A stretch of DNA of 64,000 nt from positions 9,588,638-9,652,637 of the forward strand of contig OU342816.1 of assembly GCA_910591455.2 (NCBI GenBank). The letters run 5' to 3'. Source of the stretch: Pholis gunnellus. Its lineage: Eukaryota; Chordata; Actinopteri; Perciformes; Pholidae. How positions within the stretch are numbered: the first letter of the stretch is position 1; each line of letters starts with the position of its first letter. Below are positions 35,113 to 48,400 of this stretch, piece by piece. Below the pieces are notes generated by a model, which searched no databases, had not been told where the DNA came from, and worked only from the letters and a program-made list of their open reading frames with translations. A program made the position numbers and the translations under genes.

Positions 35113-36648
35113 CTAACAGGAGAGAGAAGATGAGGGAAAGTGATTTCAAGTTCCTCACACTTACAGTTGACTCAAGCGCTTCAAAATAAGCGCAGAACTT
35201 TTTATAGCAGTCTTTCAAGAAACACATGGTTTGCACAGTGGTGAAGTGTTGCACACAGGGTTAAGGGGTTTGACAAACTTTAGAAACTTGTTGAAAGTAG
35301 AACACTGTTTACTGGGGCGTTACATAACGCAACCCAAATCCACAATGTGTGACTGCTAGCCAAAAAAACCAGAAGCCTATAGGGATAATCCATCTTATTG
35401 CTGGATACGTTGCTGACATGTGTTACATCACACAGCTCACAGGAGAGGAGGCAAAGCCCTAGAACAGACTGTTCCAGACGAAGACAATCAGAGCTCATCA
35501 TGACACAGAAAACACTTTTTTGAAACATGCCGTGGAGACTTGTTGCATTGTGCTACTCCCACACATAGCAGAAGGAACTAAACCTACCATGACCGCTACT
35601 ATTTACCTCTGCAACGATACAAACAAGGACAGTCCACTATTGAGCAGACGTTGGAAACAACCTCTACCCCCTAGAGGCAAAGAAAGCAGCTCTAAGACCC
35701 CTTTCCTAAGTGGTTGCTGAGAAGATACTGTGAGTCAGTGGTCTGTCCAACATGTCATGCACATTCCCCAGGGCTGAGCTCACAAACTGAGAGGTAATAC
35801 TTGATATTGGCCTAGAGAGGGCAGACAGAGGAATGGAAAGAGGAAAGACAGAGGGGAGGGGGTATAAACAATGTCCTGCAGCTATGTGAGTTAGGTTGTG
35901 GCGGTATGGCAAAAGTCCAGTGGCATGTCCCTTGGAAGAGAGACCAGACATGCAGCAGCATAAGACTGTGGCCCATTTCGAAATAATGGCACCGCTCCAC
36001 ATGAAGACATTAACCCAGAAAGGTCATGTGGACAGCACAACAGTCATGTCACACCTTATGGAAACTGCCATAGAAGGTTAGGCTAAGGTGACAACCTTGT
36101 GGCTTTTTTTTTCTTTCTTTCCAGAAAACATTCAGGTTTAGACACCTGATTATTTGACCACATGTGAACAAATATATTGCAGTTTTACAAATTCCCCAAA
36201 TGGATATACTTGTATTCAAAGCTCAAATGTGCAGTGGGGCATGTTTACTGTATTAGTTTTTTTCTTAGAAACCCATCAAACACAGCTAAAACACAACACC
36301 TACACAACTATTGTTTTCCTGCGGTGCTACAAGCTTATATATTAAGAAACACTTAGCTGTCTCAACGCTAAACCCAAAGCACTGCCGCCACTGCAAGCTG
36401 AAATTATTGCAATTATTACAAGTCAGAAGACATTTTAATTCAGCCATTTCCACCTGCAGCTTCTATTTGGTGTTGCAGAGCTCCCTATTGTCTGCACCGA
36501 GTCACTGTTGATAAATGATGCTGCTTGATGGCAGTGCGGCTCGCTGGATGTTCTCTAGAAATGGGGTGGAAGGAATTACACTTATTGTGTATGCCAATGT
36601 GATACTGCACACCATTAGGGGCCTACAACATAATAATGTGCCGTTCAA

Positions 36649-36770
36649 TTAGAATGGATTGATTAATCGAATAGTAGATTGTCAGAAGATTTTATGAATT
36701 TGCTTTGTTTTTAAAGAAAATTGCAAAATATTTTCTGGTTTTCTTATAAAAAACTGTAAATGTATGCAGA
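36649..36770. repeat. Decayed dispersed teleost repeat
   Basis: The block has TTGATTAATCGAATAGTAGA, then a TTTGCTTTGTTTTTAAAGAA stretch, then ATTTTCTGGTTTTCTTATAA. The order of motifs matches the common fish repeat with TTAATCGATTAA ends and an internal TATTTTCTGGTTTCTT block. It is strongly decayed and its class is unknown to me. Confidence 0.45.
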
Positions 36771-38225
36771 ACATAATCAACATACTAATCGATATTCATA
36801 CACATCTCATACAAGCTTATACATCAGCCCAACACCTGCAAGAAGTTAGTGGATGTACGGGTGCATCTTGGAGTTTGTCATAACCAAATAAAGTTCCTCC
36901 TAAATGAAAACTGAAAGGGACCATAATGATGTTTGTGTTTCTGTACCTTCAACATATTCAGTCATAGCCACTACCACTGCTCTACCACTGAGCCACAGTA
37001 ACCCCATGATGAAAAGCAGACATACAGTAAATTAAGAGTACATCTAGAGAAATGTTTGTTTCGTTCATCTGTTTACAAAAAAACTAATTTAAGGGAAACC
37101 GCTGTTGCACAAGTAATCCATGAAATGACTGGACCAAACCAGCAGCAGTAAGACTGCTGAGCCCATGCTTACGGTATATTATTATTCTGCCCAGATAAAT
37201 AAGTAGCTGATTATTACGACGGCTTGTTTTTGTAAAAACCCGGGATGGTCATTAACAAAAGCTTAATGAAAATACTATTGAAATATCCACGGGTGACCAT
37301 GAAGCGCATATAGGCACAAACGCACATGTTCATGCACGTAGCAGAAGAAAATAGCCGATATGAACCACATCAGCCCTCACTGACCTGGGTTTGCAATTCA
37401 TTCATCAGACCAAATAATGACACCTCCAACAGAAGGAAATCTGGCTATTCCAAACAACCACACGTGTTTGAAACAGGAGGCACAATGACAAACACAGACA
37501 TTGTCAATGCTGCCGATCAATGTCAAAATGCTAATAATAACCTGTTCCAGAAAGGCGGAATGAGAAAATATAAGGAGTACTTACTTCAAAAGCACCTACA
37601 GATAGGCTTCACCTGTTGATCTGACTGGAAAGTTTGGAAGAAAAAAAAAAACGGCGACAGATAGAGGGATTAAACGGCACATTTGTTAACCATTCTTGAA
37701 GAGTGCTGTGAAGACTGCAGAGCGTTTGACGGCAGCCGCTCTGAAATAGAACCTGGAGGAATCACATGGCTTTGCTATTCGAAGCAGCACACGCGCACGC
37801 ATGTACACACAAGCACGGTCAAAATGTAGCAGTCGTTGGCTGACCATGAAAACCTTAACCTGCATGTCTTTTTACAGTAATAACTCTGGATGCCTGGTAA
37901 GATCTTCTATAATTACGGAGTTGGAGCTGCATAGATGTAAACAGTCACGGTAACACACTTTATCTGCAAAAGCAGCAGATTCATTTTGAAACAGAAATGT
38001 AATGTAATGTAAGTGGCTGCATCCACCAGAAAAAGCCTTTTGCATTGGTGTCAGTCATGCATCTCTGTACATACATTCATACATGCATGCTTTGTTTGAA
38101 TTCATCGAAATTGAATTATTATTTACACAGTAATACCTCTGGAATAAGGTGTGGGATTTAAAGATAAAATAGCCTTGCAAACTTCAGGCGTTAGACAGCA
38201 TGGTCCCTTCTTAACTCAGTGTGTG

Positions 38226-38248
38226 CACACACACACACACACACACAT
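38226..38248. repeat. (CA)n microsatellite
   Basis: Perfect CA run of about 11 units in the inferred slc7a1 first intron. Confidence 0.95.
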
Positions 38249-38909
38249 ATACCCGGCCCACTGTCAGTTTAAACGTGTTTTGGCAGAGAGAGTACAGTAG
38301 AAGAGTTGTGCAGAAGGCAAAGGCAGCGCCTGTCAGTGGGAGGGAGTGGATGAACAGGGAAGGGGGTGTGATCCTTTCGAACCTATGAGAGTACACCACA
38401 AATATGACACTGCTTGACATTTAGGAAGGCTAGGAGTACACTTTAATGACTACCTATAAAATAACTGGACCTGGAATAAATATAGCATTAATATAGTCCC
38501 CCAGCAACAATTTCATGCATCTCTCATTCTCATTATTCAGTGTTATGTTGGAGGAATGAAAAAAGTATAATGCATATTTTGTATATCTATGTCGTCCACT
38601 GTGTTGGTGGATTGTTTGCACAGTTTTGGGGTCATTCTGTTCAGCTCAAAAGCATACACCCACTATAGGCTTCCAGCTAACTGAGGGGAATTGCTTTCTG
38701 GAAGTGGATTCACCGAGGAGAGAGAACGGCATGCAACAGCAGAATGTTGACTGCTGCTTGTTGACATGTCCCATGTGTTTCCATCCCATGCATCCGACTG
38801 CAACTCCCGGTGTAGTCTTAATAACAGGTTTTATCTTTTGGCGCCTGTAAACAATTTGATGTGTTGCTGTTTGACTGACCGCGTGCCCCAATGGGTCACC
38901 TTGAACTTG

Positions 38910-38934
38910 TTGTGTGTGTGTGTGTGTGTGTGTG
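38910..38934. repeat. (GT)n microsatellite
   Basis: Perfect GT run of about 12 units in the inferred slc7a1 first intron. Confidence 0.95.
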
Positions 38935-41117
38935 GATTTCATGTGTGCCAATCAGCAGTCAGTCTGTCGGGAACAGGCAAAGTCATAGGCAGCCAGGTTT
39001 TGACCATAAAGAAAGAATGATTTACGCTTCTGGTGAAACTAAGAACGTGTGACAAGGGACAAGGGACCAATGACAACGTGCCCTCCACGTGTCTGAACAC
39101 ACAACAATCCAACTCTCATCCTATTCCTGACACGGTCCGGAGAAGTAGTCACATATTTCAGGAAACAAAAGGTTGTCCCTTTACCTCCATTCAGTTCTAC
39201 TACAAAGATAGCTGATGCTAAAACACCAACAACTCTGTACTGAGCAAACACCATGGGGAGCTACAATCACATGAAAGATAGCAAAATGTACTGACACCTC
39301 TGTTTAACACTGGAGTCTCTTTGCTAATAATTTGCTGATAATTTGTCTGCAGTTGTTGAAGATCCAAGACATCTGGAATATTCAGAGAAATTAATATTTT
39401 AGTTAAAAAGCTGGCACGAGGCGACACTGCCCATTGAATACAAAGTTCACTTTCAGAATCTCAATCTGTTTCTATTCCAGCAGCTAATCACTTCCTCAAG
39501 CATGACAACACATTGTGTGGGAGCGCGTATTACTATTATCCAGCACCATAAACCCCTGATCCATGTTTTGTACACACTGCAATCTATTTACTGCAGCTAC
39601 TTTTGCTTGCAATTTGCACACAGCGGCGGCAAGTCAATGTCAAAAACCCATCAACTGCAACTTGTTTCATCTTAACTGTGAGTGTAAACAAAAAGCCGAA
39701 ACACCGTTCAGAGAAAAATACATGTAGATGCTGTTATTACTGATTACGCAGGAAACCAAACATGTACCCTGGAGATGCAGCAAAGAGGAAACATGAAGCC
39801 CTAGCATCTCCAAAATCTCAGTGAACCTGGAAAGCTTCCACTGCCATCCCTCGGTGCATTTCTATAGGCTTCTTCACACAGCCCTGCAGTCAGCAACTCG
39901 CTCGCTAGTGACCCCCTTTCAGACCAGCTAAAGTTAGACTGGATCTCTTGCCATCAAAATCCAAAAGGTCAAAGCTTGTTACTAAGTCTTTCTTCAAATA
40001 AAATCAAATGTAGGATAGAAACATAGAGTCAGTTGTTAATCTAACAATTATTTGTCTCTTTTTTTAGGTCACACTTTCTGCTGATGCTGCCTTTTTTCGA
40101 ACACCGTTAATGGAGTATCACTTTTAATGGGTTCCCAGCTGCTTTTTCAAATGCCAAAGTGTGGTGAGAACCCATTAGGCTGAGGCAGGTTGAGTCATAC
40201 TTCCGTCAAACTGGAACACTGTGGGCTTTCACACTGTTCTTGTATGCTTTCCTGAACTTAAGTACAGATTTAACCTTTCCAGAGGAGCAAAGTAACAAAC
40301 TGTACCGACTCAGGTTCCACAGGTTAAGAACATCGATAATTGAACCCTGAAGGAGAGTTTTTCACATTTCATCTTAAATGGATGGATGCATGGATTTGAG
40401 CCGCAGCGTAATCACTTTTCCTTCATGGTACTTTTACTTCACTGTGAGTGTGTACACTTTCCACCACCTGGAATTTGCAACTTGCTCTGCATGTCAGACG
40501 AGTTTTTACACTCCAGAAGGGGGTGTAAACCCCTCACTCCTGGTTTCAGACCAGTTTTGAGCCCAGGACGGTTGCGTCCCTATTCCAAGTCCCACAGTCA
40601 CCACTTATCTCACGTGCATTACCAGCCCTCTTTACACTGCAGCTCCTCACACAGTCGAATCCAGACTTAGCACACTGGGATCCCCTCTCTCATATTACAT
40701 GACCATGGTCACAGACAATTCGTTTTTAGAAGCCTCTAAATGTAGAATCAAGCCAAACTTCACTTTGTTTAGCAACGAGGTGCAAGTTGCATGAAGAGGA
40801 CATTGTGCAGCTCACTTGTAGTATCTCTTCGGCTTGTGAAGCCCCATTCGCAGGCACGCTGCAGGAAACAGGAGCACTTCTGCAGCAGTTAAAATGGGGG
40901 CTGCGAAAGGAGCATGTGGTTAAAGGCGTGGGGGGCTTTCGTGTTATTCACGCGCCCTCTTGACTTTACGCACGGGAATATGTGTTTCCCCTGTGCGCAC
41001 TAGATGCTGTGCATCACCTGGAAATCATCCAGCACGGGGCAACAGATGCTAGAAAGTTAGTAATCACACAATGTTTAACCATTTGAATGCGGCGACGTTG
41101 TAAGAGCTGTTATTTAC

Positions 41118-41345
41118 CTTGCAGATCCGGCCGGAGCGCATGAAGCAGTGATACAAGCGAGTGATTTCCTTGAGGTCTGAGAAGTGGAAATTGGAGGAGG
41201 CAAAAGTGCGTCAACACAAACGCAACACTACTTTAAATGTCCCGTCTTTACAGGTGGTAGGAATGTTTTTTCTTTTTTAAAGGTTTCGGGTTTCTCTGTA
41301 TTGCGCGTACAGACGGAGGAGGGGATACGGGGGGGGGGGGCAAAC
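41118..41345 (-). promoter_or_regulatory. slc7a1: Inferred slc7a1 non-coding first exon and promoter region
   Basis: On the minus strand GATCTGCAAG/GTAAATAAC gives a good donor with the exon's last base at 41118. The stretch above it is CpG-bearing, begins near a run of ten C on the RNA side (about 41330-41341) and contains no long frame. It is the best candidate for the 5' UTR exon joined to the acceptor at 35112. An ATG at 41141 opens exactly eight codons before the donor. The transcription start is not visible and other first exons are possible. Confidence 0.45.
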
Positions 41346-41739
41346 AAGCAGCCCCGCCCGCTCATTACCATTACAGTTGTGCTATCGCCATTAGCCTCCT
41401 ACTGCATGAGAGACCAACTGTCACAAAGTGGCAACTGGCTAAAATCAACAAGTCATTCATGAGTAGGATTTCACATAAACAGCACGATGAAGAGTTTTGA
41501 CAGGCAATCAGGAGTTTTCACAAAGTCACAGCTGCTCCATTGGAGCTTCCTTCCTTGTTTAAACTATTCAGAACATGTAATTCTCTTTCAGTCTATAAAG
41601 GAGTCCATAAACAAGTATTCCTAAATTGAGGGACATTGGAAAATATTTTGGATTGTCCCTTTTTATGGTCAGAATGTGTACCAACAATGTAAGACCACCA
41701 TCCAATAAACCACACTTTCCACTTAATTGAAACAAGACA

Positions 41740-42432
41740 GTGATCATTCAAGTGAATATTTTATTCACAGGCAAATAAAATACTAACACAAAATTGTTTT
41801 ACAAAATTGAATACAAAGCTCTCCGCTGTGGTCGGGTCATCGGGGACGTCCGTGGGTGACACAGAAGGGTGAAGTGGGCGGTCCAAGAACAAAAACCATA
41901 TCAACTGTCTCAACAGCTGGTTGTGTTTTTTACAGGGTGCATTTCTACCTTTTGGTATTTCTGGCACATACAAGTAGAGTATGTGAGAGAAATAAAAGGT
42001 GGTTACGGAGTTTTTACAGATAGCCAGGTTGACTGCGGTGTCAATTTAGAGATCAGACATTTCCCAAACATATGCCAGTCACCCATATCAACAATTGTTT
42101 ATTCTGAATAAATTATGCATTAAAAATATTGCCAGCATTGCAGAACAACTGAATGGTCTTTCTGCGCTGACAATACAAGGCCTTATTTCAGCATCAGTCT
42201 TGTGTTGAGCATGTGCGCACACCTTTCTATACATTATTCACAATATTTACACCAAGGTCTTTTACCTTCTCTTTTCAGGCAAAGTAGCAACTGTCACGTT
42301 TTATTTCAAATCCATTGACACAGTTTTTTGTTTTTTTTCTTCCCCGGGAATCTGACTTTAGTGATCCAAATGGCTTCAATGTACTGTACACGACATAAGA
42401 TGTGTGAAACGTTGCTATTGCCATGGCCTCCT
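41740..42432 (-). other. paxbp1: paxbp1 3' UTR with two polyadenylation signals
   Basis: Below the stop codon, AATAAA signals on the minus strand lie at 42305-42300 (a 3' UTR of about 150 bases) and 41765-41760 (about 680 bases). The distal one sits in GTGAATAAAATATTCAC and looks the stronger candidate. Cleavage would be near 41740. Only about 400 bp then separate it from the inferred slc7a1 first exon. A 70-codon open frame at 41761-41973 has no recognised family and is taken as part of the UTR. Confidence 0.6.
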
Positions 42433-45400
42433 CTACGACTTGGCTTCCAAAAGAGGCTTGATGTCCTTAATGCCGTGCTCGGCTGCCACTGCGATGATGT
42501 GGTCCAGGGCATTCATGTGGCCCAACATCTTCACAACCTCTTTGACTTGGTCCCTGTTGGCAGAAAGGAAACAATATAAAAGACGCAGTACAGACAAAAC
42601 CCATACAACACTAACAACCAACAACACTAGTTAGTAAATTGTTATTTTGTGCTTCAAACAAACAACCCTGGCAGTGTAATCTTCCATTGTATCCTTCAAT
42701 GGAGCGATAACTGAATTCAAGTTCCCCAAATTGAGACAAATAAAATGTACAGAATGTGCAGAGCTTCTTACTTGGCAGTGCGCCGATCCACATCAGACCC
42801 GCCCAGACCGCTGCGGTGCATCGAGTTGGCCAGGTGGGTGAGGTAGCGGCAGAATGGCTCCAACTGAGGCAACGTGCGCTGGCCCTTCAGTCCAGAGAAC
42901 CAGTGCAATGGCAGACACTCCACCACCTGAAACCGGGGACAAGAAAAGACACGGAGGCGTTAAACACCAGCTCTGCGTCACCTCGTTCAGGGAGACCCAC
43001 TGAGCCACCTGCTCCTCAACAGCAGGTCTATAGTCACATCGTGGATTATTAAATACGGCAGGACGTCTCTGGAATCATTTGAAAACCTATAATTAGGTAT
43101 AAATGCAGTACGGGCTTGTGTAAAGGGAAGTTCTATTTTCTCTCATCTGTGAACACAATGGGAAGAGACTTGTCCACTTTCACTGCACTCTGATGGTGTC
43201 TCACAGCCAACAGTGTGGGCTGCTTAATATAATAAAATGGCCCTCTTGTAATCCGTGCACACATTTTTTTTAAAATTGTAATTAAACAATGAATCCTTTT
43301 ATATCCACTCTCCGGACCAGAGACACAGTTCAGGGAGTAAGAAAAGAACTTGAACTATCGCTAAAAAGCTTAGTTTTATGTTCTAGTGATATGGACCGCA
43401 GCAGACCAGAACCACGTTTCCTCTGCACCTGATGAATGACGTAGTGATGTCACTAAACATCATTAATCTAAGCAAGCATTCTGACGACATCTAGTGTCTT
43501 GTTTACACATGAAGCTACAAAAACAGCCGGTGGGTCTCCTACCTTCTGGCACTTTGGGACATTGTCCGCTCCAGTGTCGGTGGTCTGCAGTGCAGAGAGG
43601 ATGTATCTATTCACGGTGCTGTCCAGCGCCAGGTCCTTCAGACAGGAACTGGATAAGATTCCTTCCCACTGCAGGATGTTGCCCAGTAGCTAAGACGAAA
43701 ACACAACGGCATATCAATAACCAACTACGTTTTTTTTTTTATAGCTACCACAGAAGTAAGAACACGGTTTACTCCACGTCTGCACATACCTTAACACAGG
43801 ACCAGAACTGCCGCTGGTAGAATAAGTAGGGGCTGCTGTTCTTGTTCTCCAACACACTGAAGAAAAGCAAAAAAACACACTTTTAAAATCAGTAAGTTTC
43901 ATCATATAGATTGAAGAAAAGACTAACTGGACTTCCTCTATTGTGTAACATACTTTTTGGGGTAGAGTGGAAGGAAGACATCTTCATCCAGAGTCCGCCT
44001 GGTCCTGAAGACAATAGTTTTCAAAAGCTCCTTTTGAGAGAGAGAGAGAAAAAAAAAAAAAAGGAAATCAACATGATCATAATTCTATCACGTGAGCCAA
44101 AGCAATGTCTTGTTTTGCAGATGAAGCACATTATGTTTATGTAAGAGAGTGAATGCTACCTGTGTGTATCTGTTGTCCCCATGCAGCACAGTGGGGTAGC
44201 CTTTCGTGAGCCTGTGAATGAAGCCCACCAGCCCGGCCGTCTGACTGTTTGACAGCGGGTCCCAGACTTCCTCTGCCAACACTGACACACAAAGCAATCC
44301 ATAAATATACATCACAGACAGATTTGTACTTGTACATCTTAGTATGCCGAGTGCGACCGTGCGGGCTGCTCTACCTGTCAGTTTGGAGAGGATGACCTTC
44401 TCCACAATAGCGGGCAGCAGGCTGATATCCCCGTCTCCTCTCTGCAACGTGCTGTGCTCCTCGAAGCCGTAGAACAGCAGCGACTCAAACCACAGCATGT
44501 ACTCGAAATTTGCACACTGAGCCTGGGCAGGGGGAGAAAAGAATGACAAGTGGTTTTTAGAGTTCACCTCTCCCATTTCAAAAAGCTAAATGTTCCACTA
44601 CAAGCTTACACGCGCCTCACCTCAAGAGGGTTCCATGTGATCAGCTGCAGGCGGACTAACGGGTTAAAGAGTTTGGGCAGACACAGGCCTATGTAAGCAT
44701 CTCTGTAGCAGTCGGCGTACTCTCTCCTCCACACTTCAAAGTGGGATTTGATGCAATCAAGAGAATGAAAGTCCTCCACCGCATCCTCAAACACTTTCTT
44801 ACATTCCCGGATGATACGATCTGGATGGGACGAAAGGCTTCAGTTTGGCATGAACTACAGAATGTCTGATGCGTGACATTTTCTGCGGCAGCTTGATGAC
44901 GCACCTCTCTCCATGTTGAAGCTGGTGATGTCAGTCGAGGTCTCCTCGTCGTCGGACGATAAGCCCTCTTTGTGCTCAGTCCTCTTTCCGTTCTGCTCTC
45001 TAGCTTGTCGCCGGCGAGTTCTGCACCCGCCCACAAGCACAAAGGCAGAATTTATGGTGAACTGTAACCAGCTTGGCACAAAAATGACTCAAAACGATAA
45101 CTTAGGGTCTCTTGCATGGCAGTATCTCGTCACATGAATTTAGCCGACAAATCCCTGAAACGTGTCTTTGAGAAGGATTTAGCTTCGTACCGCCGTGCTT
45201 CTCTTTCCGCTATCCGCCTCTGACGACTGTTCTCTTGGTAAACTGCGCGGTCGCGACCAAATGAGTCCAGATTAGGAGCCATGACAGCTTTGCCTGCAAG
45301 AGACAGGAGTCATGTTAGAACCAGCAATAACAAGCTGAGACAAACCCATAACCCCATTCTATATTCTGGGCCCTAAACATCGCACACAACTAATTAAGAA

Positions 45401-48400
45401 TAATCCCAAAATACTTGAACATTTTAATTAGACAAGACAGGCAAGTTACAGGCAAAATGATTGTTTTAAAAAAAGGTATGAAACAAGTTAAAATATTCAC
45501 CTAAACCTCCCAATATGTAAACGGTAACACCAGCAACAACACATCATACTTGTTACAATATGTAATTTTGGTATCGTTCATTTTCTAGTCACTTACCTGG
45601 CTCCAACTTCCTACATGTTACAGTGAAAGTGACAGATGACACGTCACTGACAGATCATTTATCTTTACTTAGTGACTCATTGCTTGAGCTGAGTTACAAG
45701 CACCCAGCTGACAGCGAGACTCGGCCAATAAAGAGCAGCCGAAACAGCTCCTCCAATAAAAAAAAACAGTTCTCATGTACGAACATCCACTCAGATCACA
45801 CCTCGATTAACCGTAAAACACACTCATGAGGGGAAACAAACGGGGGTTGTGGGTAACAAGAATGTGAACAGCACACACACACACACACACACACACTCAC
45901 TCACTCACGCACACAGAGAACTAACGAGGCCGTTCAAATAAATCATAAAAACCTTCAAGATGGACTGACTTGAAAGGCTTGCAAACTCCGACGATTCATC
46001 TTTAATATCATCCTGTCTTCTCTGGACAAGTCGTGAGGCACGTTGCCTTAGTAACTGGTGCATGGCCGCCTCCAGCTCCAGGACAGCAGGCACCTGAAAG
46101 ATATGATGCCTTCTGTGACCTCTGACCCAAACAAAAAAGCTGGGGCTCCGAGTCACAGGGAGTTCTGGCTGAAGGGACAAGAGGAGCGTGACGGACGAAA
46201 TAACACTGGAACCTAAATACCGCCGGTGTTGAGTGAAAACTCACATCTCACATTTATTTGGAGGAAAGGAGGACTTTTGTTCAGTCGACGTTTTAGGCTG
46301 AAAATAATGATATCTGAGTCATAACTACATGCCTTTTAAAGTGAATGCAATAACACCACAAAATTGAAGAGTTGGCGGTTTTTACCCAACACGGACAATA
46401 TACAGTTCCAGTATTGATCTTTACACTATATTCACTCCATACTAAAGTCACACTGAGAAAGAGTCCTGTTCCCATCACCTAACAGGGTTCAAACAGACAT
46501 TAGTGTGTAAGAGGAAACACATGTTGGCAGCGGGCGGGCCTGTCCTCGCTGTGCTCCATGCAGAAGACTGAATTATTCTATTTGGAACGTGCATTCAGTG
46601 AGTAGCTAGCTGTAGCTCGTGACAGAGACATCATTTCGCTAAGATCGGAAATTTGTGTGTAAAGTTACTAGACTGGGTTCTCTTACATCTCAGCTTACGA
46701 TAACTTTGTTTACTTTTGCAACTCAAAAGTTGCAACTCAAACAGACATGGAGTTTGCTCCAAGTGCCTCATTCGCAGTCACACTGGCTCTTCATCTCTCT
46801 TTCAATAGCCTCCTAAAAATGTTTTTAATCTCAAATTAATGTTTCACAATACAAGCTTCTCATTGCATCCTATCCCTTTAAAAATCCACATCAAGTGCTG
46901 ATAGATCACACAGACACAAATCAGAAGACAGCTAATCAGACAGCAGATGAATTCTCCCTTACCTTTTCACTGAAACACTCAAGCAAGTCTCCAACATACC
47001 CTCGCATCTCTTGCAAGAATTTATATTGATCTGCATTGTCATTGGACGAGCCCTCCAGCTGCAGTATGGCGCTCTCGGAGGCCGCTAGGTCTTCTTCGAT
47101 CTGTTTGTAGCGGCTGGCGTTTGCGTTGTGGCCTGCGCGCATTTGGCTGAGCCTGCGGACGCATGACATACAGGGGAAAGATGGTAATGATGACTTAGTT
47201 GAGGCGGAGAAAAGCAGAGAAAATGCTGCCATCAAATGAACAACATGAAAACAGATTCAAAGAGACAAGGAGCTAAAAAAACAGTGCACTCTTTTTGGAA
47301 ACCCCCTCCAGACCTCCACACTCCCTCTCTGGCCCTTAGCTCTGTGGATAGCTTGGCTAGGTCCACGGCACACAAAGATGGCCGCAGCTGAGCTGAAGAC
47401 TGATATTAGATGTCGCCGCCGTCTTCCACTGAACCTACCTATCCTGCAGGCGTTTCTTTACCACATCAATGGATACCGGTGTTAGATCGCTAATAGGCGT
47501 CCCGTAGAGAACGGAGCCGTTGTCTGCGCGGCCCGTCGGCTTGGCGAGCAGCGGGGCCACGGTGCTGTAGGTGAAAGGCATGCTGTAGGCAGACCCGTAT
47601 GGTTGGCTCTCGTAGCTGTTCTGGTAGTAGACCGCGTTGTCCTGTGGATGGCTGCTTTGGACCTATTAGATGCAAGAAATTCACGACACGCTTTTAATAT
47701 GACAACAAACCAAAAGGCATTCAATATACAATGATATTAAAACGGAGGAGAAGCATCAGTATTGCACAGCTTACCTGGGGTATGCTGATTCCTTTCCTAA
47801 TCTGCTCCTGCTCCCAACGGCTCACCTCCTCATCCTGACCTGTATCCAGCGCCTCATCATCACTGCCCTCAATACCTGTACATGTGAAGGGGATAGTCGT
47901 GTCTTAGAGACAAGAGATTGAAAACAGTTGTATATAGTCACTGAACGGCCACTGCGCCATTTTCGTAGGTTACCTATCTCCTCTGCAATCTTTTGCCTCT
48001 GGCTTTTGTTCTTGACTCCGCTGAAGCTGATCCTCTTCTCGTCCTCGTCTTCGTCGTCGCTGGCATCTTGTTCTTCTTCCCGCACCATGCGCTTCTTGGG
48101 GGTCTCGGTCTCTACGAGAGGGGCCTCACCCCCCAGCTCTCTAGCTAGCTGCCTGCGCTTTCTGGCGGCGTGGATGAATGCCGCATCAGGGATCTCCCCT
48201 GTCGTAAGAGAGAGAAACAGGTCTTGGTCTTAGTTTGTGTGCGTCCAAATACCAGATTTCAAATATTCCAGGTTTGGAGGCAAAGTGAAAACACATTCAG
48301 GGGGGTTTGAACAACAGATCAGAGGACCAACAACAAACAGAAATAAACAAACTGTGATATATACTATGAGAAATGTGTCAACAAGAACAGGAGTGGGCCC

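Larger units (their letters stand above)
35113..41117 (-). other. slc7a1: slc7a1 first intron (inferred)
   Basis: About 6 kb without coding potential. It holds a decayed TTAATCGA-type repeat (36649-36770) and GT/CA runs at 38226-38248 and 38910-38934. A donor-like GAA/GTAAGTAC lies at 37585 on the minus strand and could mark an extra non-coding exon, but nothing else supports it. I see no other gene. Confidence 0.55.

Noticed and set aside
37570..37590. Donor-like GAA/GTAAGTAC on the minus strand as an extra slc7a1 leader exon
   Set aside because: A lone donor with no convincing acceptor or CpG-rich context; kept only as a possibility.
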